Below are positions 36,244 through 45,900 of a stretch of DNA of 51,201 nucleotides, piece after piece (position 1 is the first letter of the stretch; each line of letters starts with the position of its first letter). The notes under the pieces were generated by a model. That model had not been told where the DNA came from. It did not search any database and saw only the letters and a list, made by a program, of their open reading frames with translations. Source of the stretch: Elusimicrobiota bacterium. Lineage in GTDB: Bacteria > Elusimicrobiota > UBA5214 > JBBAAG01. The DNA lies in NCBI GenBank assembly GCA_041658405.1, contig JBBAAG010000011.1, forward strand, positions 1 to 51,201, given 5' to 3'. The position numbers and the translations under genes are program-made.

Positions 36244-36361
36244 TCCTGGTGGTTATTCCAGTAGGGAAACACCCAGCTCCATTCCGAACCTGGTAGTTAA
36301 GCCTACTAGGGCCGATGGTACTGTCTTCGTAGTGAGGCGGGAGAGTAGGTCGCTGCCAGGG
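36244..36361 (+). rRNA. rrf: 5S ribosomal RNA
   Basis: About 117 bases, with the conserved CACCCAGCTCCATTCCGAAC in loop B/C, and GGGAGAGTAGGTCGCTGCCAGG at the 3' side (first 20 bases of it diagnostic). Terminal helix CCTGG/CCAGG. The helix is followed at once by TTTTTT (36362-36367), so the 3' end may double as the operon's terminator. Confidence 0.93.
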
Positions 36362-36409
36362 TTTTTTAAATATTCTCATCTCTAAAAAAGGTGTATTTTA
36401 AAAAAGTAT

Positions 36410-37159
36410 GTGAACAAACTGCAATCGCGCGTCTTGGTTATTATACTATTAACTATACTAACGCAATGTACAGTACTGTTGTCTGAAATGGTTGGGACAG
36501 CTAATGTTATACGTGATGAAAAAATATTAGCGTCATTCGGTTATAACATAAAAGATTCTAGGCAAGAAATAAAAATCGCGGGGAATGTGTTTAATTCAGA
36601 AATGAATCGTAACAACACAGCAGTGCGGATTGCGTATTATAAGAAACCGCGGATAGAGTTGTATTTACAGTCAGGTGTTGGGAATTCGGGTTTTGTCATA
36701 AATTCAACAACACTTACATACAACTATGCGTCGGAAGGAGTTAAAGTTAATGCGTTTGCTGGAAGTATCGGCGTAAAATATGGTTTGATGCCGGATACAA
36801 TAGCTTCTCCTGCGCTTGCGGTAGACATTAAAGTATTTGCAGAATGGTTTAGCACTGACAAATTGAAGGTTGAAAACCAAACGTTTGATATCAAAGCTTT
36901 ATATCATTCAACTGGGATAGAAACGGCTTTGGTTGTCAGTAAGAAAGTTAATAGATATATAGAACCAAGAATTGGAATTGTAGTATCTGCAATAACCGGA
37001 AAATTTGAAACGGTGAATAAAACTGCGGACACTACAATGTCAATGTTGTCGGGATTTATAGGTTTGGATGCTATTATCGCTAAAAGAATGAGTGTTATAA
37101 CAGAAATTGAGTTTGGAACGGAAACGTCGGTAAATATAGGGATAAGGGCGGGATTTTAG
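36410..37159 (+). CDS. outer-membrane beta-barrel protein, function unknown
   Basis: A 249-residue protein: signal peptide about 1-26, then alternating polar/hydrophobic strands (VRIAYYKKPRIELYLQSG, VNAFAGSIGVKYGL, ALAVDIKVFAEWF, VITEIEFG) ending SVNIGIRAGF with a C-terminal Phe. Size and pattern suit an eight- to ten-strand barrel of the OmpA/OmpW-like type; no named family recognised. GTG start at 36410; AAAGGTG at 36388-36394 is rather far upstream. It sits between 5S rRNA and rplJ, 11 bases before rplJ, so it appears to be the first protein gene of the rplJ-rpoBC unit, a strange place for an envelope protein. Confidence 0.7.
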   Translation: MNKLQSRVLVIILLTILTQCTVLLSEMVGTANVIRDEKILASFGYNIKDSRQEIKIAGNVFNSEMNRNNTAVRIAYYKKPRIELYLQSGVGNSGFVINSTTLTYNYASEGVKVNAFAGSIGVKYGLMPDTIASPALAVDIKVFAEWFSTDKLKVENQTFDIKALYHSTGIETALVVSKKVNRYIEPRIGIVVSAITGKFETVNKTADTTMSMLSGFIGLDAIIAKRMSVITEIEFGTETSVNIGIRAGF

Positions 37160-37170
37160 GAAAAACAATT

Positions 37171-37698
37171 ATGTTAAGAAAACAAGACAAAGAAAGATTA
37201 GTACTTGAATTAGAAGACAAGCTTGGTAAGAGTAAGAGTTTGTTTTTTGCACATTACAAAGGTATGAAAGTGTCTGAGATGTACGATCTGCGTGTAAAAT
37301 TGAGGACGTTAAGCGCAGAGTACAAGGTTACAAAACATACGTTAACAAAAATTGTATTAAAGAAAAAAAATATACAGGAACCCGAGAAGGTATTTAGTGC
37401 ACCTACCGGTATAGTGTTTTGTTATGATGACAACGTAACTGAAGTATGCAAACTTCTCGCGAGTTACAGCAAAGAACATGATAAATTTAAGATGCACAGT
37501 GGTTATACCGAAGGTCAGTCGTTGACATTAAAAGATATCGGCGAACTAGCAAAAATACCGTCGAAACAGGCATTGTACGGTTCGATAACAGGAGTGTTCA
37601 ACAGCTTGTTGTTCCAGTTGACTTACGTATTAAATGCGCCTGTAATGCAGGTTGTACAGAGTTTGGAATACCGCAGTAAGAACGAAAAAAGTAATTAG
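37171..37698 (+). CDS. rplJ: 50S ribosomal protein L10
   Basis: A 175-residue stalk-base protein that binds 23S rRNA and L7/L12 dimers. Conserved N region KSLFFAHYKGMKVSEMYDLR (about 22-41) and VTKHTLTKIVLKK (about 52-64), with a C-terminal helix for L12 binding. In most bacteria rplK-rplA precede rplJ; here a barrel gene and the rRNA operon do. No L10-leader autoregulatory structure can fit in the 11-base gap upstream. Confidence 0.96.
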   Translation: MLRKQDKERLVLELEDKLGKSKSLFFAHYKGMKVSEMYDLRVKLRTLSAEYKVTKHTLTKIVLKKKNIQEPEKVFSAPTGIVFCYDDNVTEVCKLLASYSKEHDKFKMHSGYTEGQSLTLKDIGELAKIPSKQALYGSITGVFNSLLFQLTYVLNAPVMQVVQSLEYRSKNEKSN

Positions 37699-37742
37699 TT
37701 TTGTATATGGAATGTAAATTATAAATTTTGTGGAGGTGGAAA

Positions 37743-38132
37743 ATGACGGAAAAACTTGGTAAAGACGCAATTGTAGAAGCAATCTCTGGATTGTCAGTAA
37801 TTGAACTCGTTGACCTGGTGAAAACTTTGCAGGAAAAGTTTAATATACCGGCGATGGGTGCAATGATGGCAGCCCCGGCAGCGGGAGCAGCAGCGGGTGG
37901 CGCGGCAGTAGCGGAAGAAAAAACGGACTTTAGCGTTGTTCTTACGAATGCCGGTGCGCAAAAAATTCAAGTAATCAAAGCTGTCCGCGAGATTACCGGT
38001 TTAGGGTTGAAGGAAGCAAAAGATTTAGTTGATGGTGCTCCGAAGGCCATAAAAGAAGGCATTCCGAAGGATCAAGCTGAAGAGCTTAAGAAAAAACTTA
38101 CGGAAGCCGGTGCAACAGTTGAAATTAAATAA
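37743..38132 (+). CDS. rplL: 50S ribosomal protein L7/L12
   Basis: A 129-residue stalk protein that recruits translation GTPases. N-terminal dimer helix (IVEAISGLSVIELVDLVKTL), Ala/Gly-rich hinge (MMAAPAAGAAAGGAAVAEE, about 37-55), C-terminal domain with IKAVREITGLGLKEAKDLVD and ending KLTEAGATVEIK. ATG at 37743 chosen; GGAGGTG directly upstream (37731-37737) is a strong ribosome binding site, expected for a four-copy protein. Confidence 0.97.
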   Translation: MTEKLGKDAIVEAISGLSVIELVDLVKTLQEKFNIPAMGAMMAAPAAGAAAGGAAVAEEKTDFSVVLTNAGAQKIQVIKAVREITGLGLKEAKDLVDGAPKAIKEGIPKDQAEELKKKLTEAGATVEIK

Positions 38133-38140
38133 CCTTAAGA

Positions 38141-38186
38141 CAACCGTTTGTAAGTTTAGCGAAAAGATCGGTTGCGTAATTTTTTT
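38141..38186 (+). terminator. attenuator-like hairpin between rplL and rpoB
   Basis: CAACCG (38141-38146) pairs with CGGTTG (38169-38174), 22-base loop, then a T7 run (38180-38186). Partial terminators at this position reduce rpoBC expression relative to ribosomal proteins in other bacteria. The stem is only six pairs, so read-through is expected. Confidence 0.55.
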
Positions 38187-38240
38187 AGCATCTTTGATTA
38201 TGCGGAAATCTAATATTTACGAGGTTTAATTATAAACAAT

Positions 38241-41200
38241 ATGTCAGAAAGAATAGTCTTAGGAGATCATAACTTTAAGGAAAAAGAACTGCCAAACTTG
38301 GTGGAATTACAGAAAGCGTCATATGACAGTTTTTTACAGGCTGATGTAGTCCCTGAGGCAAGGAAAAACCAGGGGCTGCAGTCCGTTTTTATTGACATTT
38401 TCGGGGATTATAGAAAAGACGATTTTGTAAAAGAAAACGGTTTAGAAAGTTTGCATTTTGAATCTGATGACGGTACATATACATGGGTACTGCAGTTTCT
38501 TAATTATACCGTCTACAAACCTAAGTATGACTATCTTGAATCACTTGTGCGTGATGAAACTTATGAAATCGCAATTAAAGCGAATTTTCGGCTGTTAAAA
38601 ATAGCGGTTAACAGTAAAGATAAAAAACCTGAACTTGTATTGACACAAGAAGTTCCTATATGCGAACTTCCCAAGATGACGGATAATGCAACATTTGTGA
38701 TTAACGGGTATGAACGTATAATAGTAAGTCAGTTACACCGTTCTCCCGGCGTTATTTTTGAGGAAAGTGAAGAAAAACAGTTGTCTTCTTATGGAAAAAG
38801 ATTATTTGCTGCGCGTTTGATTCCATACCGCGGTGCGTGGGTTGAGTTCGAGTTTGACATTGAGAACGTATTATTTGCTAAACTTGACCGCAAGAAAAAG
38901 ATCCCAGCGACAATGATCTTACGCGCATTAGGGTTAGAAAAAAATGAAGACATTCTAAAAATCTTTTATACTTTGGAAACTGTTAATGTATCTACAATAA
39001 ATCCGCAAGAACTTATCGGCAGGATTTTGGCAAAAGATATTTTTGAATCTGATAAAAAAGGTAAACTTTTTACAGAACCGTTATATGAAGCTAATTTTCA
39101 TTTGGATAAAGAAAATGTTGAAAAATTTGTTGATACCCTGAAGCAGCATGGAATAACTGGAGTCTCTTTTGTTAAAACGAACAAGAAAAATATGGTTATC
39201 CATGACACGTTGGCAAAAGATAAAGAATATGAAAAAACGACAGCGTTTGACCTTACCCGCCGTAGTTCACAGGAAATGGTTGAAAGTTGTCTTATAGAAG
39301 ATATTGTAGATAAAAAAACAGGTGAAGTAGTTTTTGATAAAGGTACCAAAATTAATGATAAGCAGGAGAGTAGTCATAACTATAAAAAAGTGTATGACAA
39401 ATGTCGTGAGCTGGGTTTAACTAAAATAAAGATTAGTATACCCAAAAGCAAACAAGCGGTGTTAAAGATTTATCAAATCCAGACAAAATCTATGAATTTT
39501 GCAAGCAGTAAGGTAACATCATTTGTTGAAGATCTTATCCTTAAACCCCGCCGGTATGACTTGAGTCCAATCGGTCGGTATAAGATAAACAAAAAGTTAA
39601 GGCGTATATACGGCGAATTTTTTAAACGTAAGTACAAAACATATAATCCGTTTGATATTCCGGAACATTTTCGTAGTTTTGTGGGAGTATTCGATCCAAA
39701 AGAAGCTACAAACGGGTTGAAGGTTGAACTTGAGCAATTAGATTGGTGGAAGAGCCCGCTAGGCGAAAAAGATGTTAATGATTTACTGGCAAATAAGTGC
39801 ATCAGTAAAGACGATTATAAGAAAGAAGATGTAAAAGAAGATATTTCGAAAAACCGCGTGTTGTCTATCGAAGATATTGTCGTAACAATTCAGTATCTGC
39901 TCAATTTAAATAATAATATCAACTTGGCTTTACCGGGAAAAGAAAATGAAAATACAATGCAGCTCGAAGATTTGTATCGCAGCACAGATGATATTGACCA
40001 TCTGGGCAACCGCCGTGTGCGTTCAGTCGGCGAGTTGTTGGAAAACCAAATAAGGATCGGGTTAGTAAGAATTGTCGGGCGTTTGAATAATGTGCAAGAC
40101 AAAAATATTGTTACTCCACGGACGTTAATCAACGCTAAATCAATTGGCAATTTTGTTCAAGGCTTTTTTGGTACATCCCAACTATCACAGTTTATGGATC
40201 AAACCAATCCATTATCAGAACTTACGCATAAACGGCGTCTGTCAGCTTTAGGGCCCGGTGGATTAAACCGTAAACGCGCAGGGTTTGAAGTACGTGATGT
40301 ACACCACACTCATTATGGGCGTATATGCCCGATTGAAACACCTGAAGGCGCGAACATCGGGTTAATAACGTCCTTAGCTTGTCACGCGAGGATTAATAAT
40401 TATGGATTAATCGAAACGCCATATCGCAAGGTTGAGAACAGTAAAGTAACACAGGAAATGGAATACTTAACTGCCGATCGTGAAGACGAATACAAAATCG
40501 CGCAGGCAAATACACCAGTTGACAACAATAATAGGCTTCCGGTAGGAAATTTGATCAGCTGCCGTTACCGCGGTGACTTCCCATTTGTTGATCCGGTTGA
40601 AATAAAGTATATGGATATCTCGCCGTTACAGGTGGTAAGTATTTCCGCAGCACTGATTCCGTTTTTGGAACATGATGACGTTAACCGTGCATTGATGGGC
40701 TCAAATATGCAACGCCAGTCAGTTGCGCTGGTAAATACCGAATCGCCGTTAGTAGGAACTGGTATTGAACAAAAAGTTGCGAAAGATTCCGGTTCGGTCA
40801 TAGTAGCAAGGAATTCAGGTGAAGTAATAAGCGTAACAGCTAATAGAATAATTGTTTGGAATGCAGATAAGAATGTTTATGATACTTATGACCTCAAAAA
40901 ATACTTACCGTCAAACCAGGATACATGCCTGAACCAGATACCTTCGGTTTCTGTGGGTGATACAGTAAAAACCGGGCAGATAATTGCTGATGGGCCATGT
41001 ACCAATAATGGTGAACTTGCGTTAGGGCGGAACTTATTGGTTGCATTCATGCCGTGGGAAGGGTATAACTTCGAAGACGCTGTTATTATTAGTCAAAGAG
41101 TTGTAAAAGAAGATATTCTAACTTCAGTTCATATAAAAGAATTTGTTACAGAAGTTCGGGAGACCAAACTTGGGCCGGAAGAAGTTACACGTGATATTCC

Positions 41201-42959
41201 ACATACTAGCGCGGAAGACTTGGCAAACCTGGATGAAGAAGGTGTTATCCGTCTTGGTGCAGCAGTAGAACCCGGCAGTATTTTAATTGGTAAAGTTCAA
41301 CCACGGGCGGAGCAGCAGGTAACTCCGGAAGAACGGTTACTCCGTGTGATATTCGGTAAGAAAGCTGAAGACGTGATTGACGTATCTTTAAAAGTTCCTG
41401 CTGGCACTCGGGGAAAAGTTATTGAAGCACGTAGGTTTAAACGCAGTGATATCGAAAATACGAAAGATGTTAAGCACAGGATAGAAGAATTTATTGAAGT
41501 ATTCGCATTAATAACAACATACGAAGCAAATAAGTTGTGTTTAATTTTAGAACAATTGAAAGATCAGTATAAAACATCACCGCAGGAACTTAAAAAACAA
41601 ACCGGGATAGTGACAGAACTGTTTGAACGGGATTTTCGCAAGATTGAGTTTTTTATTAATGTCATTCTTGACAGCAATTTGAATGAGAGAGTTTTTACAC
41701 TAGAGAATGTTGAGGGTTTAGAAGAGAAAGTTACGCCGTTGATGAAAAAATATTCTTCTAAAACATATGCGGAACTGTTTACTAAAACCCCGGTACCAAT
41801 TGCAAAGGATATTATTGATACTTTCAGGAATGATAAAACTTCTGGTAAAAATGATGAGGTAAACAAGGATCTTGATGCGTATAAAGCTAACCAGGTAGAT
41901 AGTACCTTGAAAGAGTTAATACAAAAAATTAAGGGCGGTAAGCGTGAAAAAGATACCGTCAATAAGTTAAGGGAATATTTGGTTACTCGCGAAGAAATAG
42001 TGAGAGATGATCCTATTAAGTTAATACATGACTTAAGACTAGAATTTTTCTGTTTACAGGAGGAGTTTGAAAGCAATAAGTTGTCGTTGACTTCTGAAGC
42101 AGTGCGTCACGCATGTTCTTATATGAATAAGAGTGGTATAGGAACGATGAATGTTAAGGAAATAGTAAGAATATATGTTGCTAGTCGCAGAAAAGTGCAG
42201 GTTGGTGATAAAATAGCTGGACGTCACGGGAACAAAGGTGTTATCGCGAGAATTGTGCCGGAAGCGGATATGCCGTACCTTCCTGATGGTACACCGATTG
42301 ATGTTGTGTTGTCTCCGTTGTCTGTTCCATCACGTATGAATGTCGGGCAGTTACTTGAAACAATGCTTGGTTGGGCGGCACATATGCTTGATGCAAAGTT
42401 TGCATGTCCTGTGTTTTCAGGGGCTAATGAAAAGTATATACATGAATGGATTGCAAAAGCTAAAACTGAACTCAAGAAAAAGGGTATTCCTGAAAAATAT
42501 CTGCCAACTGACGATTGCCGGATACAATTATATGACGGCCGTACGGGTGAACCATTTCAGGAAAAGATTACAATTGGATATATGTACATTATGAAACTCG
42601 TACATTTAGCAGAAGATAAAATACATGCGCGTGCAACTGGGCCATATTCTTTAGTGACCCGTCAACCTCTTGGAGGTAAAGCGCAGTTCGGAGGACAGAG
42701 ATTCGGTGAAATGGAAGTATGGGCGCTTGAAGGTTACGGTGCAAGTCATTTACTACAGGAATTCCTTACTGTAAAAAGTGACGATGTGTCCGGACGGACT
42801 AAGATTTACGAATCTATTATTAAGGGAGAATCCTTGTCACACCGGGGCGTACCGGAATCGTTCAAGGTGTTGGTTAACGAACTTAAAGCGTTAGGATTGA
42901 ATATGCAACTCTTAAATAGTGAAGATACAAAAAAACCGGAAAAGATAAAGAAAATATAA
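38241..42959 (+). CDS. rpoB: DNA-directed RNA polymerase subunit beta, with large inserts
   Basis: A 1572-residue beta subunit (E. coli 1342). Conserved parts: DNATFVINGYERIIVSQLHRSPG region near the N end, rifampicin pocket SQLSQFMDQTNPLSEL and KRRLSALGPGGL in the sensitive form, THYGRICPIETPEG, GYNFEDAVIIS, and AGRHGNKGVIARIVPEADMP. Extra length lies mainly in two places: about residues 453-536 (an insert between GRYKINKKL and SIEDIV, containing FFKRKYKTYNPFDIPEHF) and about 1066-1306 (some 240 residues between KVIEARRF and VRIYVASRRKV, Lys/Glu-rich, probably coiled). The second is at the site of the E. coli beta SI2 insert but about twice as long. Confidence 0.97.
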   Translation: MSERIVLGDHNFKEKELPNLVELQKASYDSFLQADVVPEARKNQGLQSVFIDIFGDYRKDDFVKENGLESLHFESDDGTYTWVLQFLNYTVYKPKYDYLESLVRDETYEIAIKANFRLLKIAVNSKDKKPELVLTQEVPICELPKMTDNATFVINGYERIIVSQLHRSPGVIFEESEEKQLSSYGKRLFAARLIPYRGAWVEFEFDIENVLFAKLDRKKKIPATMILRALGLEKNEDILKIFYTLETVNVSTINPQELIGRILAKDIFESDKKGKLFTEPLYEANFHLDKENVEKFVDTLKQHGITGVSFVKTNKKNMVIHDTLAKDKEYEKTTAFDLTRRSSQEMVESCLIEDIVDKKTGEVVFDKGTKINDKQESSHNYKKVYDKCRELGLTKIKISIPKSKQAVLKIYQIQTKSMNFASSKVTSFVEDLILKPRRYDLSPIGRYKINKKLRRIYGEFFKRKYKTYNPFDIPEHFRSFVGVFDPKEATNGLKVELEQLDWWKSPLGEKDVNDLLANKCISKDDYKKEDVKEDISKNRVLSIEDIVVTIQYLLNLNNNINLALPGKENENTMQLEDLYRSTDDIDHLGNRRVRSVGELLENQIRIGLVRIVGRLNNVQDKNIVTPRTLINAKSIGNFVQGFFGTSQLSQFMDQTNPLSELTHKRRLSALGPGGLNRKRAGFEVRDVHHTHYGRICPIETPEGANIGLITSLACHARINNYGLIETPYRKVENSKVTQEMEYLTADREDEYKIAQANTPVDNNNRLPVGNLISCRYRGDFPFVDPVEIKYMDISPLQVVSISAALIPFLEHDDVNRALMGSNMQRQSVALVNTESPLVGTGIEQKVAKDSGSVIVARNSGEVISVTANRIIVWNADKNVYDTYDLKKYLPSNQDTCLNQIPSVSVGDTVKTGQIIADGPCTNNGELALGRNLLVAFMPWEGYNFEDAVIISQRVVKEDILTSVHIKEFVTEVRETKLGPEEVTRDIPHTSAEDLANLDEEGVIRLGAAVEPGSILIGKVQPRAEQQVTPEERLLRVIFGKKAEDVIDVSLKVPAGTRGKVIEARRFKRSDIENTKDVKHRIEEFIEVFALITTYEANKLCLILEQLKDQYKTSPQELKKQTGIVTELFERDFRKIEFFINVILDSNLNERVFTLENVEGLEEKVTPLMKKYSSKTYAELFTKTPVPIAKDIIDTFRNDKTSGKNDEVNKDLDAYKANQVDSTLKELIQKIKGGKREKDTVNKLREYLVTREEIVRDDPIKLIHDLRLEFFCLQEEFESNKLSLTSEAVRHACSYMNKSGIGTMNVKEIVRIYVASRRKVQVGDKIAGRHGNKGVIARIVPEADMPYLPDGTPIDVVLSPLSVPSRMNVGQLLETMLGWAAHMLDAKFACPVFSGANEKYIHEWIAKAKTELKKKGIPEKYLPTDDCRIQLYDGRTGEPFQEKITIGYMYIMKLVHLAEDKIHARATGPYSLVTRQPLGGKAQFGGQRFGEMEVWALEGYGASHLLQEFLTVKSDDVSGRTKIYESIIKGESLSHRGVPESFKVLVNELKALGLNMQLLNSEDTKKPEKIKKI

Positions 42960-42976
42960 ACGGGGGTAATGAAAAA

Positions 42977-45900
42977 GTGACAATACGCGTAAAAGAGCCA
43001 ACCGTTCCTTTGATGCAACAGAAGTACCGTCACCAGGTGCCGGTCCCGAATTATAATAATTTTGATCATGTGAGGATAACACTTGCGTCTCCGCAGCATA
43101 TACGTGATTGGTCGTATGGAGAAGTAAAAAAAGCGGAAACAATTAACTATCGTACGTTTAAACCTGAACGGGATGGATTGTTCTGTGAACGCATATTCGG
43201 TCCTGTACGGGACTGGGAGTGTAATTGCGGTAAGTATAAGTATATTCGTCACAAAGGGATTATTTGTGACCGTTGTGGAGTTGAAGTCACTGAATCGCGT
43301 GTCCGCCGGGAAAGAATGGGGCATATAGAACTTGCAGTTCCTGTTGCGCATATATGGTTCTGGAAAAAACTTCCTTCTAAACTTGGCTTGTTGTTAGACA
43401 TCGGGCAGCGTAATGTCGAAAAAGTTGTGTATTATCAGCAAAGAGTGTTGCTCAATAATTTAGTTGATTCTAAAGGCAAGTTCTGTGAAGCAGTTGTAAA
43501 TAGCGGTGATAGCACTGGACAGTCTGCCATTAGGATTCCGTGTTTAAAGTATCAACAGATTTCAAATGATCAGTATAGTATTTTACAAAAAACATCAATC
43601 CATGAATTGCTGGTTGAGTATAATTGGGAACGCTCAAGATCTAATAAAGATGAGTTAGATCCAGAAGCTACTGTCGGAACCGGCGCAGGTGCTATTCATG
43701 AACTTCTTGCAAGAATGGACCTTGAACTGGAACGCGATATTTATATGACCGCAGCGGAGATAAAGAGCGCGTCTGATGATTATTTGTGGTATAAATTTTT
43801 TGTGTTATTGTTGAAAAAATATATCCGCGATTCAATCGGCCCGGCAGAATTTAATAAAGATAAAAATGAATTAATACAACTAATTAGCAGCGAAAAATTG
43901 GCGGTGGAATTACAAAAAGTGGTGAAAGAAATAGTTATACCGTCAAGGTTTGACCGTCGTTCAAAAAAGAAGGAAAGTAAACAGAGGGAAGAATTACAAG
44001 AATCTTTAAGTAAAAAGATTATAGAAATTAAAAATGCGGAATTCACGAAATATGTTGAGTTAATAATGTGGTTTGCGCAGGGATGGTGGACTCGTGAATG
44101 GAATGCGCGTAATGAATCACATAACCGTCAACGCGCTATGCCGCCGTTATCTGACAACTCATTAGTTGAAGTAATGCGTATTGTACGTTTGATAAATTCT
44201 TTTATCTCATCGAAGGATGCCAATAATCCGAGATACATGATAATGACAGTTTTGCCTGTACTACCTCCGGGCTTGCGCCCATTGGTACCGTTGGAAGGAG
44301 GGCGATTTGCGTCTTCTGACCTAAACGATTTGTACCGCAGGATAATTAACCGTAATAATCGTTTGCGTCATATGATAGGGTTGAAAGCGCCCGAAGTGAT
44401 GATTCATAATGAGAAACGGTTACTGCAGGAAGCTGTAGATGCGTTGATAGAGAATGGTACCAGGGGAAGAGTGGTAACCGGTGCTGGCGGAAGGCCGTTA
44501 AAATCTTTCTCTGATGTATTAAAAGGAAAACAGGGTCGGTTCCGTCAAAATTTACTTGGTAAACGTGTGGATTATTCCGGCCGCGCGGTAGTAGTTGTTG
44601 GACCTAACCTTAAACTTCATCAATGCGGGTTGCCAAAAGAAATGGCGCTTGAACTGTTCAAACCGTTTATTTTACGTGAACTCATACAATTACATAAGGT
44701 TACATTGAAAGCAGCGAAGCGTATGCTTGAGCATACCACACCGGAAGTTTGGGATATATTAGAGGCTATCACGCGTCAATATCCTATACTGCTTAATCGT
44801 GCACCGACTTTGCATAGGTTGAGTATCCAAGCGTTTGAGCCGGTACTGGTGGAAGGTAAAGCTATTCAGTTACATCCGCTTACTTGTGCGGCATTTAATG
44901 CTGATTTTGATGGTGACCAAATGGCGGTGCATGTACCGTTATCTTTGGAGACACAATTGGAATCGCGGTTCCTCTTATGGGCGCCATATAATATAATGTC
45001 TCCTGCGTCAGGTAGGCCGTTGGCTACACATACACAGGATATTGTGTTGGGATTGCATTACCTTACAAAAGAAAAACTTAATGTTGAAGGCGAAGGCAAG
45101 GTTTTTTCTGATGAAGAGGATGTATTGACTGCATATCATTCAGGTATCCTTGATTTTCATGCGAGAATAAAGGTTGCACACGTACCCTTGGCAAGCGGTA
45201 GAATTTTGGGTTTTATACAAGAACCGGAGATGAAACCGGAGCAGTGGTCAAAAAAAGAAAATATTAAAAACTGGAAAAACTTTACTACAGTAGGGCGTGT
45301 AATATTTAATAATTACTTACCTAAGGAAATGCGGTATATCAACCGCACAATAAATAAACGTGACTTAGCGGATCTCGTAAAATTGTGTTATAAAGAACTT
45401 GGTTTATATCGCACAGCTGAAGTTTTGGATGATCTTAAGAAACTCGGGTTCAAGTATGCAACAGGTTCAGGGTTGTCAATTTCGGTCACTGATATGAACA
45501 TACCTGAGATAAAAGAAAAATTGTTGGTTATAGCGGAACACGATGTTAAATCAGTTACAGAACAGGCAAGAAAAGGTGCTATCACGGATTTAGAACGTTA
45601 TAACAAAATTGTTGATATCTGGACACACGTGACCGAAAGAGTTACCGACGGTGTATTCAAAGCTATGGAAGTAAATGATAATAAGCCTCACGTGATTGGT
45701 ACTCCGAAGTTTAACTCAATCTTAATGATGGCGCGTTCCGGTGCGCGTGGCGGTTCAGAACAAACACGGCAGTTGTGTGGTATGCGCGGGTTGATGACCC
45801 GTCCAGCCCGTAAACTTACCGGACAGATGGGGGAAATCATTGAATCTCCTGTGAAGTCAAATTTCCGTGAAGGATTGACTGTGCTTGAATATTTTATATC

